A stretch of 64,000 bases of DNA from JBGTIS01 sp041745535. GTDB taxonomy: Bacteria > Bacteroidota > Bacteroidia > Cytophagales > Cyclobacteriaceae. Positions 56,322 through 64,000 of this stretch are shown piece after piece; the first letter of the stretch is position 1; each line of letters starts with the position of its first letter. The notes beneath the pieces are model-generated. The model was not told the DNA's origin and did no database searches. It saw only the letters and a program-made list of their open reading frames with translations. Location of the stretch: the NCBI GenBank assembly GCA_041745535.1, contig JBGTIS010000175.1:1-64000 (forward strand), in the 5' to 3' direction. The position numbers were made by a program, and so were the translations under genes.

Positions 56322-56855
56322 TCAGGGATTTTCTTCAATAGTAAATGACGAACCACCGGGTTTAAGAATCTGCCAGTCGGAAAAATCCTGGTTCGCGGTT
56401 AAGCCTTGCCCCATTAAAATATCACCTTCAGTTTCAATCTCAACAAATTTATCGGTATGGATTTGTTCTTTACGGGGTTCCCAGTGCAAAACTTCTGTTT
56501 TCAGGGTTTGATCTTCTTTTAAGTTTTTTACAATTACGTTACCGGTTGCCGTATAACGGTCTTCTTTTTTATCGTAGTTGCCTTTATCTGCTTTAATAGA
56601 CGAGGCCAGGTCTCCATTAGGTTCATAAGATTCAATATAAATCCCCTCGGGAAATTCCTGATCTCCATTTTCATATTCAAGTTGCTTATCTGCCATAATT
56701 TTTACTCTTACCACGGCCGAATCACTGAACAAGGTTACCACATCATTTAGTTCAATAACAGGTTCTTTATTTTCTTCCAGGTTTTTTAAGTCCGTTTCTG
56801 TGTCAGAGCAACTTACCATACCTACTAACAAAAAAATGAATATCCATCTGGTCAT
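56322..56855 (-). CDS. lptC: LptC-like LPS export protein (lipoprotein)
   Basis: A 177-residue lipoprotein. The signal ends at lipobox VSCS with Cys16, so unlike E. coli LptC, which has a membrane helix, this form is lipid-anchored, as known for Bacteroidota. The jelly-roll region (KIMADKQLEYENGDQEFPEGIYIE, then DRYTATGNVIVKNLKE) matches the OstA/LptC fold. It passes LPS from LptBFG toward LptA. The lptB, lptF, lptG and lptA genes are not in the window. Confidence 0.9.
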   Translation of the reverse strand: MTRWIFIFLLVGMVSCSDTETDLKNLEENKEPVIELNDVVTLFSDSAVVRVKIMADKQLEYENGDQEFPEGIYIESYEPNGDLASSIKADKGNYDKKEDRYTATGNVIVKNLKEDQTLKTEVLHWEPRKEQIHTDKFVEIETEGDILMGQGLTANQDFSDWQILKPGGSSFTIEENP

Positions 56856-56959
56856 ACGCTGGCAAAATTATACAAAATGGTGATGAATAAAAAAGGTCAT
56901 TTCCAGTGTATCAACTGATACCCCGGAAACGACCTGAGACTGGTGTTTGCTTTTAAAAT

Positions 56960-58300
56960 TTAATCGCGGGTTCTGATAGTGGTTGTGGTGTTAATCCAGC
57001 AACCTGTTTTTACATTATCCCCTACGTTCATATTATAGTTAAAGATATTTTCTTTTGAAGGAAATTGTTCTTTGGCATTGGTCATTCCCTGACTGTTGCC
57101 AGCTTTCTGGTACATATCATAAGCAGCCAGGAATACAGCACGGTCTTCTATTTCATTTTTTCCATTTCTACACTGTTCATAGCTACCCATATACATATTA
57201 CCAATTAAAGTGTAAGCTTCGGAACTTGTTTCAGAATTTTCTACAGCGCGCATTGCCATTTCCCGGGCTTTGTTTTTATCGCCGCTTTTATAAGTAATTT
57301 TGGCCAAATCCAGAGAAAGTTCCGCTTTTTCAGCGGGATCTTGGGTTAACTCTAAAGCTTTATTAAAATAAGTAAGTGCTGAGTCATACGATTCTTCCGC
57401 CATTTTCCGCCTTCCAATAATTTTGGCCATCCCTGCGTTAGGGTTCGCATTAAAAGAAGTTTCGGCGGCTTTAATAAAAAAGGCACTGTTGGCGCAATTT
57501 GACATCAGAGAAAGCTTAATAATTTTCTCGGCTAATTTTTCGTCGCCGGGGTTAGCCTTCAGTTTTGAAGCGAATTTATCCTCAATCTGGTCGCAGGTAA
57601 GGTCTATAGTTGAAACTAACAGGGCATCCACATTTTCTTTGGTCTCCTCTAATTTTTCTACGTTTTTACCTTTCTCTATTTGTTCAGATAAAATTTGGTC
57701 AACTTGGTCGTAAGTAGCCAGTACCGCATCCTCATCAATTTTTTTTGCCTGATAGTTAAGACGCGCCAGGTTCATATAGGGTAAAATATTATAATAGGCG
57801 CTTTTGCTGCCGTACTTATCAAAGGCATCTTTGTACATGGTGTACAGTTCTTCGTGCTTGTCAGCATCTTTGTACATCAGCTTAAACGCGGTATTTATTT
57901 TACGGTCAGTAATAGACGGCTTTTCTCCAAAATACTTAGCGCGTCCATCATACATCTGCATTGTTTTCTCAGAATATTCTTCCTTCTGAGCCTTATCAGA
58001 GGCTTTTTCAGTTAAAGCTTCATATATTTTAGCTCCATTAATATAAATAGAGGCATTCAGATCAGGGGCATTGTCCAGCAACCATTGTAAATGCTTGGCG
58101 GCCTCTTCATAATTGTCAGCCTTCAGTGCATCGTTATACAAAACATTTCGTTCTTCCGCGGTCTTTCTGTCTTCAGGCCAATTCCAAGCACTCCCGCCGT
58201 TATTGTTACCATTTCCATTCTGCGCATAGGCGAAAGTGGAAAGTAGAATGAAGCCTAAAAAAGCAAACCAGATTGAACTTTGTTTAACCATTGATTTCAT
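56960..58300 (-). CDS. exported TPR-repeat protein
   Basis: A 446-residue protein with a signal peptide ending at about FAYAQ (27). The body is helical with several TPR-like repeats (NEEAAKHLQWLLD, YDSALTYFNKALEL, AYTLIGNMYMG). The C-terminus contains Cys in CWINTTTTIRTRD. It is a Bacteroidota-specific family usually found with coaX and lptC; the partner is not known. A possible promoter with a TAAATTTG -7 element lies 98 bases upstream. Confidence 0.8.
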   Translation of the reverse strand: MKSMVKQSSIWFAFLGFILLSTFAYAQNGNGNNNGGSAWNWPEDRKTAEERNVLYNDALKADNYEEAAKHLQWLLDNAPDLNASIYINGAKIYEALTEKASDKAQKEEYSEKTMQMYDGRAKYFGEKPSITDRKINTAFKLMYKDADKHEELYTMYKDAFDKYGSKSAYYNILPYMNLARLNYQAKKIDEDAVLATYDQVDQILSEQIEKGKNVEKLEETKENVDALLVSTIDLTCDQIEDKFASKLKANPGDEKLAEKIIKLSLMSNCANSAFFIKAAETSFNANPNAGMAKIIGRRKMAEESYDSALTYFNKALELTQDPAEKAELSLDLAKITYKSGDKNKAREMAMRAVENSETSSEAYTLIGNMYMGSYEQCRNGKNEIEDRAVFLAAYDMYQKAGNSQGMTNAKEQFPSKENIFNYNMNVGDNVKTGCWINTTTTIRTRD

Positions 58301-58702
58301 ATGATACTCTTATGTTTTATAGATTGTGATTAATTGATAAAATTCAAGTTGAAATTAGATGTACTGATAAGAATATAAATATAATATGATAAATTAACAA
58401 ATTTAACATTTGTTTATTAAAAATAAATAAACCTATCAATTTGCCATAGGTTATTACATGATTCTATCACATCTAATGTTTTATAAAACAAAATCTGTGC
58501 TAGAATAACTTATAACTATATCTGGGTAAATTATAATATCCAAAATTTTAATATAATTTTTAACTTATAAAATATAATTATTTAAATAAATACCTCTTTT
58601 TTAATTAATTATTCGAATAAATAAGTATACTGATATTTTTTTATAATACAATTTGAGCAGAATTTTCCACAGTTTTTGGCAGAAACAGCACATTGGTACC
58701 AA
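58301..58702. other. 402-base AT-rich intergenic region
   Basis: Non-coding gap between the OMP gene stop and the TPR gene start, both on the minus strand. It contains two adjacent inverted repeats, AACAAAT/ATTTGTT (58396-58414) and an AACCTAT/ATAGGTT pair (58430-58452), and a promoter-like pair (annotated separately). The rest (58530-58640) is very AT-rich with no open frame. Confidence 0.5.
58398..58427 (-). promoter_or_regulatory. possible promoter for the TPR/lptC cluster
   Basis: On the minus strand TAAATTTG (plus 58398-58405, CAAATTTA) is a perfect -7 element. The -33 position, 18 bases upstream, reads TTTA instead of TTTG. The predicted leader is about 90 bases. The -7 element overlaps the AACAAAT/ATTTGTT inverted repeat, which could serve as an operator. 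Confidence 0.4.
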
Positions 58703-59983
58703 TTAATCATACCTTCTTCTTACAAACCATCGGTCGTTGATGGTCGCGCCCAGATAAATTCTGAAATATGACTCTTTGATAAGGCCATTTTGGGTGGTAC
58801 CCCTTTCGCCATATTCCAAGGCAAAATCGAGGCTGGAGTAATTGAAAACAGGAAATGAAGTTCCAATGTTTAGGGCTATAGATGAAATTTGTTTACCGTT
58901 TAGCGTGTAGGGTAAAAGCTGGTAGTTCATGCCGGCTCGATATTTAACCCTATCAAAATAGTTATCAATAGAAGAAATATTAGGGATAAATTCACCTCCT
59001 ACTGATATCCGATAACTATTTTGCAGATCATCGTTTTCGTCATCAAAATTTCGGAATTCCGACCAATCCTGTAGACTGAAATCTACACCAACCGTGTATT
59101 TCAAATATTTTTCGAGAGATAATCCAAACCCTAACTGACTGGGTAGGGTAATACTTCCTTTTACATTACTATTCAAAGTATCGGTATCCACTACCACATC
59201 GGTTCCCGGGTTTCTTCTTTCCAGGCTGGAAAACCGCTTGGTATTGATTTTAGTGGTGGGCTGGTAAGTAACCCCAACATTGAAATAGGTTGTTTTTCCT
59301 GCTTTTAAGGCGTAAAACAAGCCAGGTGTTAACAGGATATCAAAATAATTTAATCGTTCCTTTAAGGTAGATTTATAATTTGGCTGTGGAATATCAGGTA
59401 AAAAAAAGGAGGTTTCGTCGTTGGTATTACCAAACAGGAAGGCTGTTTTTAAGCCTAGCGCGAAATTATTAAAGAGTTTTACCCCATTTGAAATATATAC
59501 CTGGTTAATGCCCCCAGTACCTACAGAACTTAACTCCGCGGTTTGGTCTTCCGCACCCTGCACATTTCGTGTTTCGGTAGCCCGGTACCCCACAGTACTA
59601 TAAGGATTCAGACCTAAACTGAACGTCCACCGAGTAGGTATTACAGGGAAAGCCACGCCCAGATAGGCCAGCCCGCCATTGATTTCATCAATGGAGTTGG
59701 TGCCATTACTAATATTTACCCTTTCGCTGGCAAGGGCGGCATCAAATACCGTTAAAGTATTTTTATATAATAAGGCCGGGTTCAGGGTAGTAAACTGTGT
59801 GCCATTGCTACTGCTGATCCCAATTCCCCCCATTCCAATATTATTAACCAGTGCCGGGTAGGTAAGCATACCAATTCCTTTTTTTGAATAGGGCGATCGG
59901 TTAATTTGCGAATGCCCCACCAATGGCAGTACGATAAGAAGTTGAAATAAAATAATTCTGAACAATCTATTCCGGTAGAACAT
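58703..59983 (-). CDS. outer-membrane beta-barrel protein (FadL/OmpP1-like)
   Basis: A 426-residue protein. Signal peptide ends near VGHSQ (about 26). The body has long alternating beta patterns typical of the OmpP1/FadL/TodX group, and the N-terminal SPYSKKGIGMLTYPALVNNIGMGGIGIS segment fits this family in Bacteroidota. It overlaps the end of coaX by 17 bases, the normal arrangement in this cluster. The likely role is transport of a hydrophobic compound; the substrate is unknown. Confidence 0.82.
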   Translation of the reverse strand: MFYRNRLFRIILFQLLIVLPLVGHSQINRSPYSKKGIGMLTYPALVNNIGMGGIGISSSNGTQFTTLNPALLYKNTLTVFDAALASERVNISNGTNSIDEINGGLAYLGVAFPVIPTRWTFSLGLNPYSTVGYRATETRNVQGAEDQTAELSSVGTGGINQVYISNGVKLFNNFALGLKTAFLFGNTNDETSFFLPDIPQPNYKSTLKERLNYFDILLTPGLFYALKAGKTTYFNVGVTYQPTTKINTKRFSSLERRNPGTDVVVDTDTLNSNVKGSITLPSQLGFGLSLEKYLKYTVGVDFSLQDWSEFRNFDDENDDLQNSYRISVGGEFIPNISSIDNYFDRVKYRAGMNYQLLPYTLNGKQISSIALNIGTSFPVFNYSSLDFALEYGERGTTQNGLIKESYFRIYLGATINDRWFVRRRYD

Positions 59984-60710
59984 TGTAATTTAATAAGCTG
60001 TTTAATCCAAATAAGACCAGGTCTGGGATCAGCGTTTTCTCTGATTGAATGTCATTGACAAAAAAAGAAGCATCGCCGCCACTCATAATAACCTGCAAAT
60101 CTGCGAATTTGTGGGTATACATCCGAATCATTTGCGTAATTTCTGCCGATATTCCTTTAATGGCCCCAACAAGCAGACTTGTTCTTGTATCAGTACCAAT
60201 AAATGGCAGCGCTTCGGCACCAGGCACCTCATTGGTATTTATTAACGGCAATTTTTGGGTAAAAGTGTGCATGGCCCGCAGTCTCATTTGTAATCCGGGA
60301 GCAATGCTGCCGCCTATGTATTGGTTTTCACGGGTAATAAAATCAAAGGTAATACAACTCCCAAAGTCAATAATCAGCACATGCTGATTTGGATATATTT
60401 CAAAGCCTCCTGCTACAAGTGCCAGCCGGTCGGGACCTAGTGTTTCAGGTGTGCCATAACCATTGGCAAAGGGCAGTCGGATGTGTTGGTCAACAAAAAA
60501 ATAATTCGGATTGCTTTTTAGTGCTGCCAGGGTTTGATCAGGCAAATTACCTACCACTGAGAATATCACGCCCTGGTAATTTTCCTGACTGATAATTTGG
60601 GGAAGCGTTGAAACATCTGGATGAATGAATACCCGTTCTAAGGCATTATCATGAAATACTCCTAACTTGGCCCTGGTATTACCGATATCCACAACAAGCT
60701 TGCTCTTCAT
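59967..60710 (-). CDS. coaX: type III pantothenate kinase
   Basis: First step of coenzyme A synthesis, the form not inhibited by CoA. The 247-residue protein has the ASKHA-fold P-loop MKSKLVVDIGNTRAKLGVF, with Asp8 and the GNT turn, then LGPDRLALVAGG and the phosphate-binding DFGSCITFDFI. It begins the envelope cluster, with 226 bases upstream, and the overlap with the downstream OMP gene by 17 bases implies coupled translation. Confidence 0.95.
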   Translation of the reverse strand: MKSKLVVDIGNTRAKLGVFHDNALERVFIHPDVSTLPQIISQENYQGVIFSVVGNLPDQTLAALKSNPNYFFVDQHIRLPFANGYGTPETLGPDRLALVAGGFEIYPNQHVLIIDFGSCITFDFITRENQYIGGSIAPGLQMRLRAMHTFTQKLPLINTNEVPGAEALPFIGTDTRTSLLVGAIKGISAEITQMIRMYTHKFADLQVIMSGGDASFFVNDIQSEKTLIPDLVLFGLNSLLNYNVLPE

Positions 60711-60936
60711 TTAATATAAGGTAAATGTTGGGGTTTAGAAACTGAATGTCTATTTTTTAAAAAATTCTAAGAATTACAATTCAAAATTAATGATATAAAT
60801 ATCAAAGTTGTCCAAGAATATTTTAAAATTCTTTTAGATTTGATAGTGAAAAATATATTTCTGCTGCAACTGAAATTTATTTTGCTTTTATAAAATTTGC
60901 CTATACTTTAGTTAAGCAACAAAATATTTAACCTCA

Positions 60937-62460
60937 ATGAAGCAAATATTACTGCTTTTCTCCCTCTTGTTTATTTTTTTCAACCCTGGTTTTTCACAAT
61001 CCCATAACGTTATTGATAAAAAAAATAGTGATCAGTTATCGGAAGTTCACCAAACTGCTCCATCTGCTGAAGATTCCCATGAAGCGGTAGCACAGGATGG
61101 ACATGCCCCTGAAGCAACGCACCACTCTCCACCAGCCTGGTTGGTAATTCCTTTTGTGCTGCTTTTGCTTATGATTGCCACTGGTCCGTTATTTTATGAG
61201 CATTTCTGGCACCATAATTACCCTAAAATTGCCATTGCTTTGGCAGTGGTAGTAATATTATACTATTTATTTGTTTTGGAAAATTTCCACAACCCCATTC
61301 ATTCCATGGCGGAATATATTCAGTTTATTGCCCTGCTCTCATCCTTATTTATCGCTTCTGGTGGAATTTTGATTAAATTAGATAAAAAGGCAACTCCGCT
61401 GGCCAATACTTTTTTGCTGATAATTGGTGCGGTAATTTCGAATCTGATTGGAACAACAGGAGCCTCCATGCTGTTAATCAGACCATTTATCCGGTTGAAT
61501 AAAAATCGGGTGCGCCCTTATCATATTATCTTTTTTATTTTTATAGTAAGTAATGTCGGTGGGGCACTCACCCCCATTGGAGATCCACCCTTATTTTTAG
61601 GGTTTTTAAGAGGTATTCCATTTTTCTGGACACTGGAACATAATCTGATGGAATGGGCTTTTACCCTAAGTATCCTTTGTACGGTATTTTATTTTATTGA
61701 TCGCAGATACAAACAAGGTGAGGTGCAGGATGCTTCGCTGGCGACATATTCCAATAAAATTAACATAGTAGGTAAAAGAAACTTCCTCTGGCTCGCGGTA
61801 ATTGTTATTTCCGTATTTATTGATCCGAAAATTTTCGATTGGGTGCCCGGAGTAGTAATTGATGGAACAGAATTTTCTTTTTTAAGAGAACTCATCATGT
61901 TTACAGTAGCGTTTTTATCGTTCCGTTTTGCCAGTAAAGAAGCGCATCATGGCAATGACTTTAATTTTGAACCAATACGCGAAGTGGCATTCCTTTTTAT
62001 TGGCATTTTTGCTACCATGATGCCCGCGCTGGAAATTGTGGGCGCTTTTGCCCAATCTGAAACCGGCACTCAATTGATTACCCATAACACACTTTATTGG
62101 GGAACAGGTGTGTTGTCGGGGTTTCTGGATAACGCGCCCACCTATATTAATTTCCTGACAGCGGCCATGGCCTCGCGGCATGCCGATATCGCGGTGGTAC
62201 AGGATGTGATTGATTTTGCCCAGGGTACTTTTCCGGATAGTATTCTGGACCTTACCGCCATATCTGTGGCTTCGGTTTTCTTTGGCGCCATGACCTATAT
62301 AGGCAATGGACCAAATTTTATGGTAAAATCAATTGCCGAGCAGGTGGGTATCAAAATGCCTTCTTTTTTCGGCTATATCATCAGGTTTTCATTGCCTATT
62401 TTGCTCCCAATCCTGATTTTAGTCTGGTTAATATTTTTTGCCACACAGCCTATTACCTAA
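60937..62460 (+). CDS. nhaD: Na+/H+ antiporter NhaD with exported His-rich N-terminus
   Basis: A 507-residue transporter of the NhaD family. A cleavable-looking signal (to about GFSQ, residue 21) is followed by an unusual stretch of about 45 hydrophilic residues containing seven His (EVHQTAPSAEDSHEAVAQDG, then HAPEATHHSPP). Eleven or twelve membrane helices follow. The conserved motifs are present: SNLIGTTGASMLL, IGDPPLFLG and FLDNAPTYINFLTAAM, where Asp and Thr/Asn are expected in the Na+ site. The His-rich segment would be in the periplasm. It is divergent from coaX. Confidence 0.9.
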   Translation: MKQILLLFSLLFIFFNPGFSQSHNVIDKKNSDQLSEVHQTAPSAEDSHEAVAQDGHAPEATHHSPPAWLVIPFVLLLLMIATGPLFYEHFWHHNYPKIAIALAVVVILYYLFVLENFHNPIHSMAEYIQFIALLSSLFIASGGILIKLDKKATPLANTFLLIIGAVISNLIGTTGASMLLIRPFIRLNKNRVRPYHIIFFIFIVSNVGGALTPIGDPPLFLGFLRGIPFFWTLEHNLMEWAFTLSILCTVFYFIDRRYKQGEVQDASLATYSNKINIVGKRNFLWLAVIVISVFIDPKIFDWVPGVVIDGTEFSFLRELIMFTVAFLSFRFASKEAHHGNDFNFEPIREVAFLFIGIFATMMPALEIVGAFAQSETGTQLITHNTLYWGTGVLSGFLDNAPTYINFLTAAMASRHADIAVVQDVIDFAQGTFPDSILDLTAISVASVFFGAMTYIGNGPNFMVKSIAEQVGIKMPSFFGYIIRFSLPILLPILILVWLIFFATQPIT

Positions 62461-62470
62461 ATTTTTATTA

Positions 62471-63577
62471 TTACAGCTCAGCACTGGTTATCCCATTCTT
62501 TATGTACACAATTTGTTTTTCCACGTCTATCGGTCCAAACAATGAAAGGGTTCGTTCCGGACGGGCGTCCGTAATAAATAATTGTCCGAATGTTTTGTCC
62601 ACCATCAGTTGGGTTAACTTTTTAATTCTCAGGTCGTCTAGTTTATCAAAAATATCATCTAATAACAAAATAGGTTTGGTTTCTTTCGTGTTTTTTATAA
62701 CCTCAAACTGAGCCAGTTTCAGGGCTATTAAAAAAGATTTCTGTTGGCCCTGCGAACCGAATTTCTTAATTGGAAAGCCATCAATTTCGAAAAGATAATC
62801 ATCTTTATGGATACCTTTTGAAGTTCTTTGGAGTATCCTGTCTTTCGGGATAGAGTTTTTAAATAATTCAGGGAAATCCGCGGTTTCGTGATCAGACTGG
62901 TATTCAATACGAACCAATTCTTTTTTTTCGGAAAGGAAATTATAATGCTTTAAGAAGATGGGCTGGAAATGAGTGTTAAATAATTTTCTCTTTTCGTATA
63001 TTTCATTACCGAGTAGTATCAGAGGATGGTCGTACGATTCAAGCAAATCGTAATCAAAATAATTCCGTTCGGTAAATTGTTTGAGCAGGCTATTCCGCTG
63101 TTTCAGCAGGTAGTTATATTTTAATAATGCTTCCAGGTAAGCGGCATCAATTTGAGAAAGAATGCCATCGAAAAACTTTCTTCTGTTTTCACTGCCTTCC
63201 CGTATAATGTCGGTATCGTTAGGCGCTATCAGCACCACCGGGAATAACCCGATATGTTCATTAATTTTCTCATAATTAATTTTACTGTTCCTCACCTCCT
63301 TTTTCTTTCCCCGTTGCAGGCTAAACTGAACCGTGTAGGCTTCATCCTGTAAATGAAATTCACCCTTTAATGAAAAAAAGTCTGCTCCATGACGGATGTT
63401 GTGAAATTCTTCAGCACTGAATGCGCTTTTAGAAAGAGAAAGGTAATAAATGGCATCTAACAGATTGGTTTTTCCACTTCCATTTTCACCAACCAGGCAG
63501 TTGATCTGATCTGAAAAATTCAAATTAAGATTTTCGTAGTTTTTAAAATTAAGTAATCCTATTTTTTCAAGCCACAT
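62471..63577 (-). CDS. recF: DNA replication and repair protein RecF
   Basis: Recombination mediator binding ssDNA gaps, 368 residues. Walker A is GENGSGKTNLLDAI near 33-46, the ABC-like signature is in KKFGSQGQQKSFL, and Walker B is ILLLDDIFDKLDD, all intact. It is convergent with nhaD (11 bases between stops) and divergent from pdhA. Its neighbour in many bacteria is dnaN or gyrB, not seen here. Confidence 0.96.
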   Translation of the reverse strand: MWLEKIGLLNFKNYENLNLNFSDQINCLVGENGSGKTNLLDAIYYLSLSKSAFSAEEFHNIRHGADFFSLKGEFHLQDEAYTVQFSLQRGKKKEVRNSKINYEKINEHIGLFPVVLIAPNDTDIIREGSENRRKFFDGILSQIDAAYLEALLKYNYLLKQRNSLLKQFTERNYFDYDLLESYDHPLILLGNEIYEKRKLFNTHFQPIFLKHYNFLSEKKELVRIEYQSDHETADFPELFKNSIPKDRILQRTSKGIHKDDYLFEIDGFPIKKFGSQGQQKSFLIALKLAQFEVIKNTKETKPILLLDDIFDKLDDLRIKKLTQLMVDKTFGQLFITDARPERTLSLFGPIDVEKQIVYIKNGITSAEL

Positions 63578-63671
63578 TGGTCAAATGTTGAATGTTTTTA
63601 CTTATTTTGCGGTTGTAAAAATGAACTCCAGAAAAATTATTTTACCGAAATTTCCATATAATTAGTATACA

Positions 63672-64000
63672 ATGGCAGTAAATACAAAAGAAAAAGCTAA
63701 AGTAAAAGAAAAGTCCGGCTCCAAGAAAAAAGAATTTTCAAAAGAAACCTATATGTGGTGGTTTGAAACCATGTACCTGATGCGGCGATTTGAAGAAAAG
63801 GCAGGGCAACAATATGGCAGACAAAAGATCAGAGGATTTTGCCATTTATACATTGGGCAGGAAGCCTGTGCCGCCGGAAGTGTTTCCGCATTGGAAGAAG
63901 GTGATAAATACATAACTGCCTACCGCGACCATGCGCATCCTATCGCCCTGGGTTCAGATCCGAAAGCGATTATGGCTGAGTTGTTTGCCAAATCTACAGG
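63672..64000 (+). CDS. pdhA: pyruvate dehydrogenase E1 alpha subunit (partial, N-terminal)
   Basis: The first 109 residues are in the window and the gene runs past the edge. After a lysine-rich start (MAVNTKEKAKVKEKSGSKKK), it has MRRFEEKAGQQYGRQKIRGFCHLYIGQEA and AYRDHAHPIALG, the conserved N-terminal region of the E1 alpha family; His in HLYIGQE and YRDHAHP is expected to contact thiamine diphosphate. Oxidative decarboxylation of pyruvate to acetyl-CoA. pdhB and the E2/E3 genes are presumably beyond the window. Confidence 0.93.
   Translation, partial: MAVNTKEKAKVKEKSGSKKKEFSKETYMWWFETMYLMRRFEEKAGQQYGRQKIRGFCHLYIGQEACAAGSVSALEEGDKYITAYRDHAHPIALGSDPKAIMAELFAKST

Overview
This 64 kb window is a chromosomal segment of a Bacteroidota bacterium, most likely from the order Cytophagales. 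The evidence is a SusC/SusD pair, two secreted proteins with C-terminal sorting domains of the type IX secretion system (T9SS), a BamA, lipoprotein LptC and PpiD-type envelope set, the Bacteroidota-only small protein DUF4295 next to rpmB-rpmG-ftsY, a eukaryote-type glutamine synthetase (GSII), weak or absent Shine-Dalgarno sites, and promoters of the TTTG-N19-TAnnTTTG kind. Genus-level placement is not possible from the sequence alone. I see no rRNA, tRNA, CRISPR array, prophage or insertion sequence. Most genes are housekeeping or envelope genes.

Layout. 0-5 kb: secreted esterase, msrA, a single-domain response regulator, then a lipoprotein with a LytS/LytTR two-component pair. 5-10 kb: a membrane trio (DUF4013-like, SpoIIM/DUF95, RDD), a T9SS-exported beta-propeller and a PduO-type cobalamin adenosyltransferase. 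10-17 kb (minus strand): a LolD/MacB-like ATPase, a 1018-residue membrane/TPR protein, gatC, plsC and ornithine aminotransferase. 17-19 kb: rpmB-rpmG-DUF4295-ftsY with a recognisable promoter and a terminator inside the cluster. 19-24 kb: a zinc-peptidase-like protein, cytochrome bd (cydAB) preceded by a small membrane protein, and a secreted transglutaminase-like protein. 24-32 kb: an antitoxin-like orphan, an FG-GAP lipoprotein and the SusCD pair, followed upstream of susC by an 850-base AT-rich gap. 32-38 kb: a GNAT acetyltransferase, phenylalanine hydroxylase, transaldolase, a small protein coupled to FtsE, CCA-adding enzyme, a Nudix protein and an unusual IscA-like protein with one cysteine. 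38-46 kb: an odd polytopic membrane protein, GSII, a helical T9SS-sorted protein, BamA, a Tat-exported Gfo/Idh/MocA oxidoreductase and a small lipoprotein. 46-51 kb: a lone nuoK, an outer-membrane protein, a sensor kinase and an ABC-2 exporter. 51-60.7 kb: a TPR lipoprotein behind a striking 11-bp repeat array, then the minus-strand envelope cluster coaX, OMP, TPR, lptC, small membrane protein, CorC-like protein, PpiD. 61-64 kb: NhaD antiporter, recF and the start of pdhA.

How the genes fit together: much of the window serves the cell envelope. It covers outer-membrane protein assembly (BamA, PpiD), LPS export (LptC), lipid synthesis (PlsC), surface export (T9SS cargo), nutrient uptake (SusCD) and envelope sensing (LytS/LytTR, sensor kinase). 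The remainder covers translation and targeting (L28, L33, DUF4295, FtsY, GatC, CCA enzyme), respiration (CydAB, NuoK) and nitrogen/amino-acid metabolism (GSII, ornithine aminotransferase, phenylalanine hydroxylase). I found no convincing large new defence or biosynthetic system. The most interesting items are small: the 11-bp-phased repeat array at 51287-51336, the small membrane gene directly ahead of cydA, the single-cysteine IscA homologue, the helical T9SS-sorted protein and FtsE coupled to a small unknown protein without FtsX.
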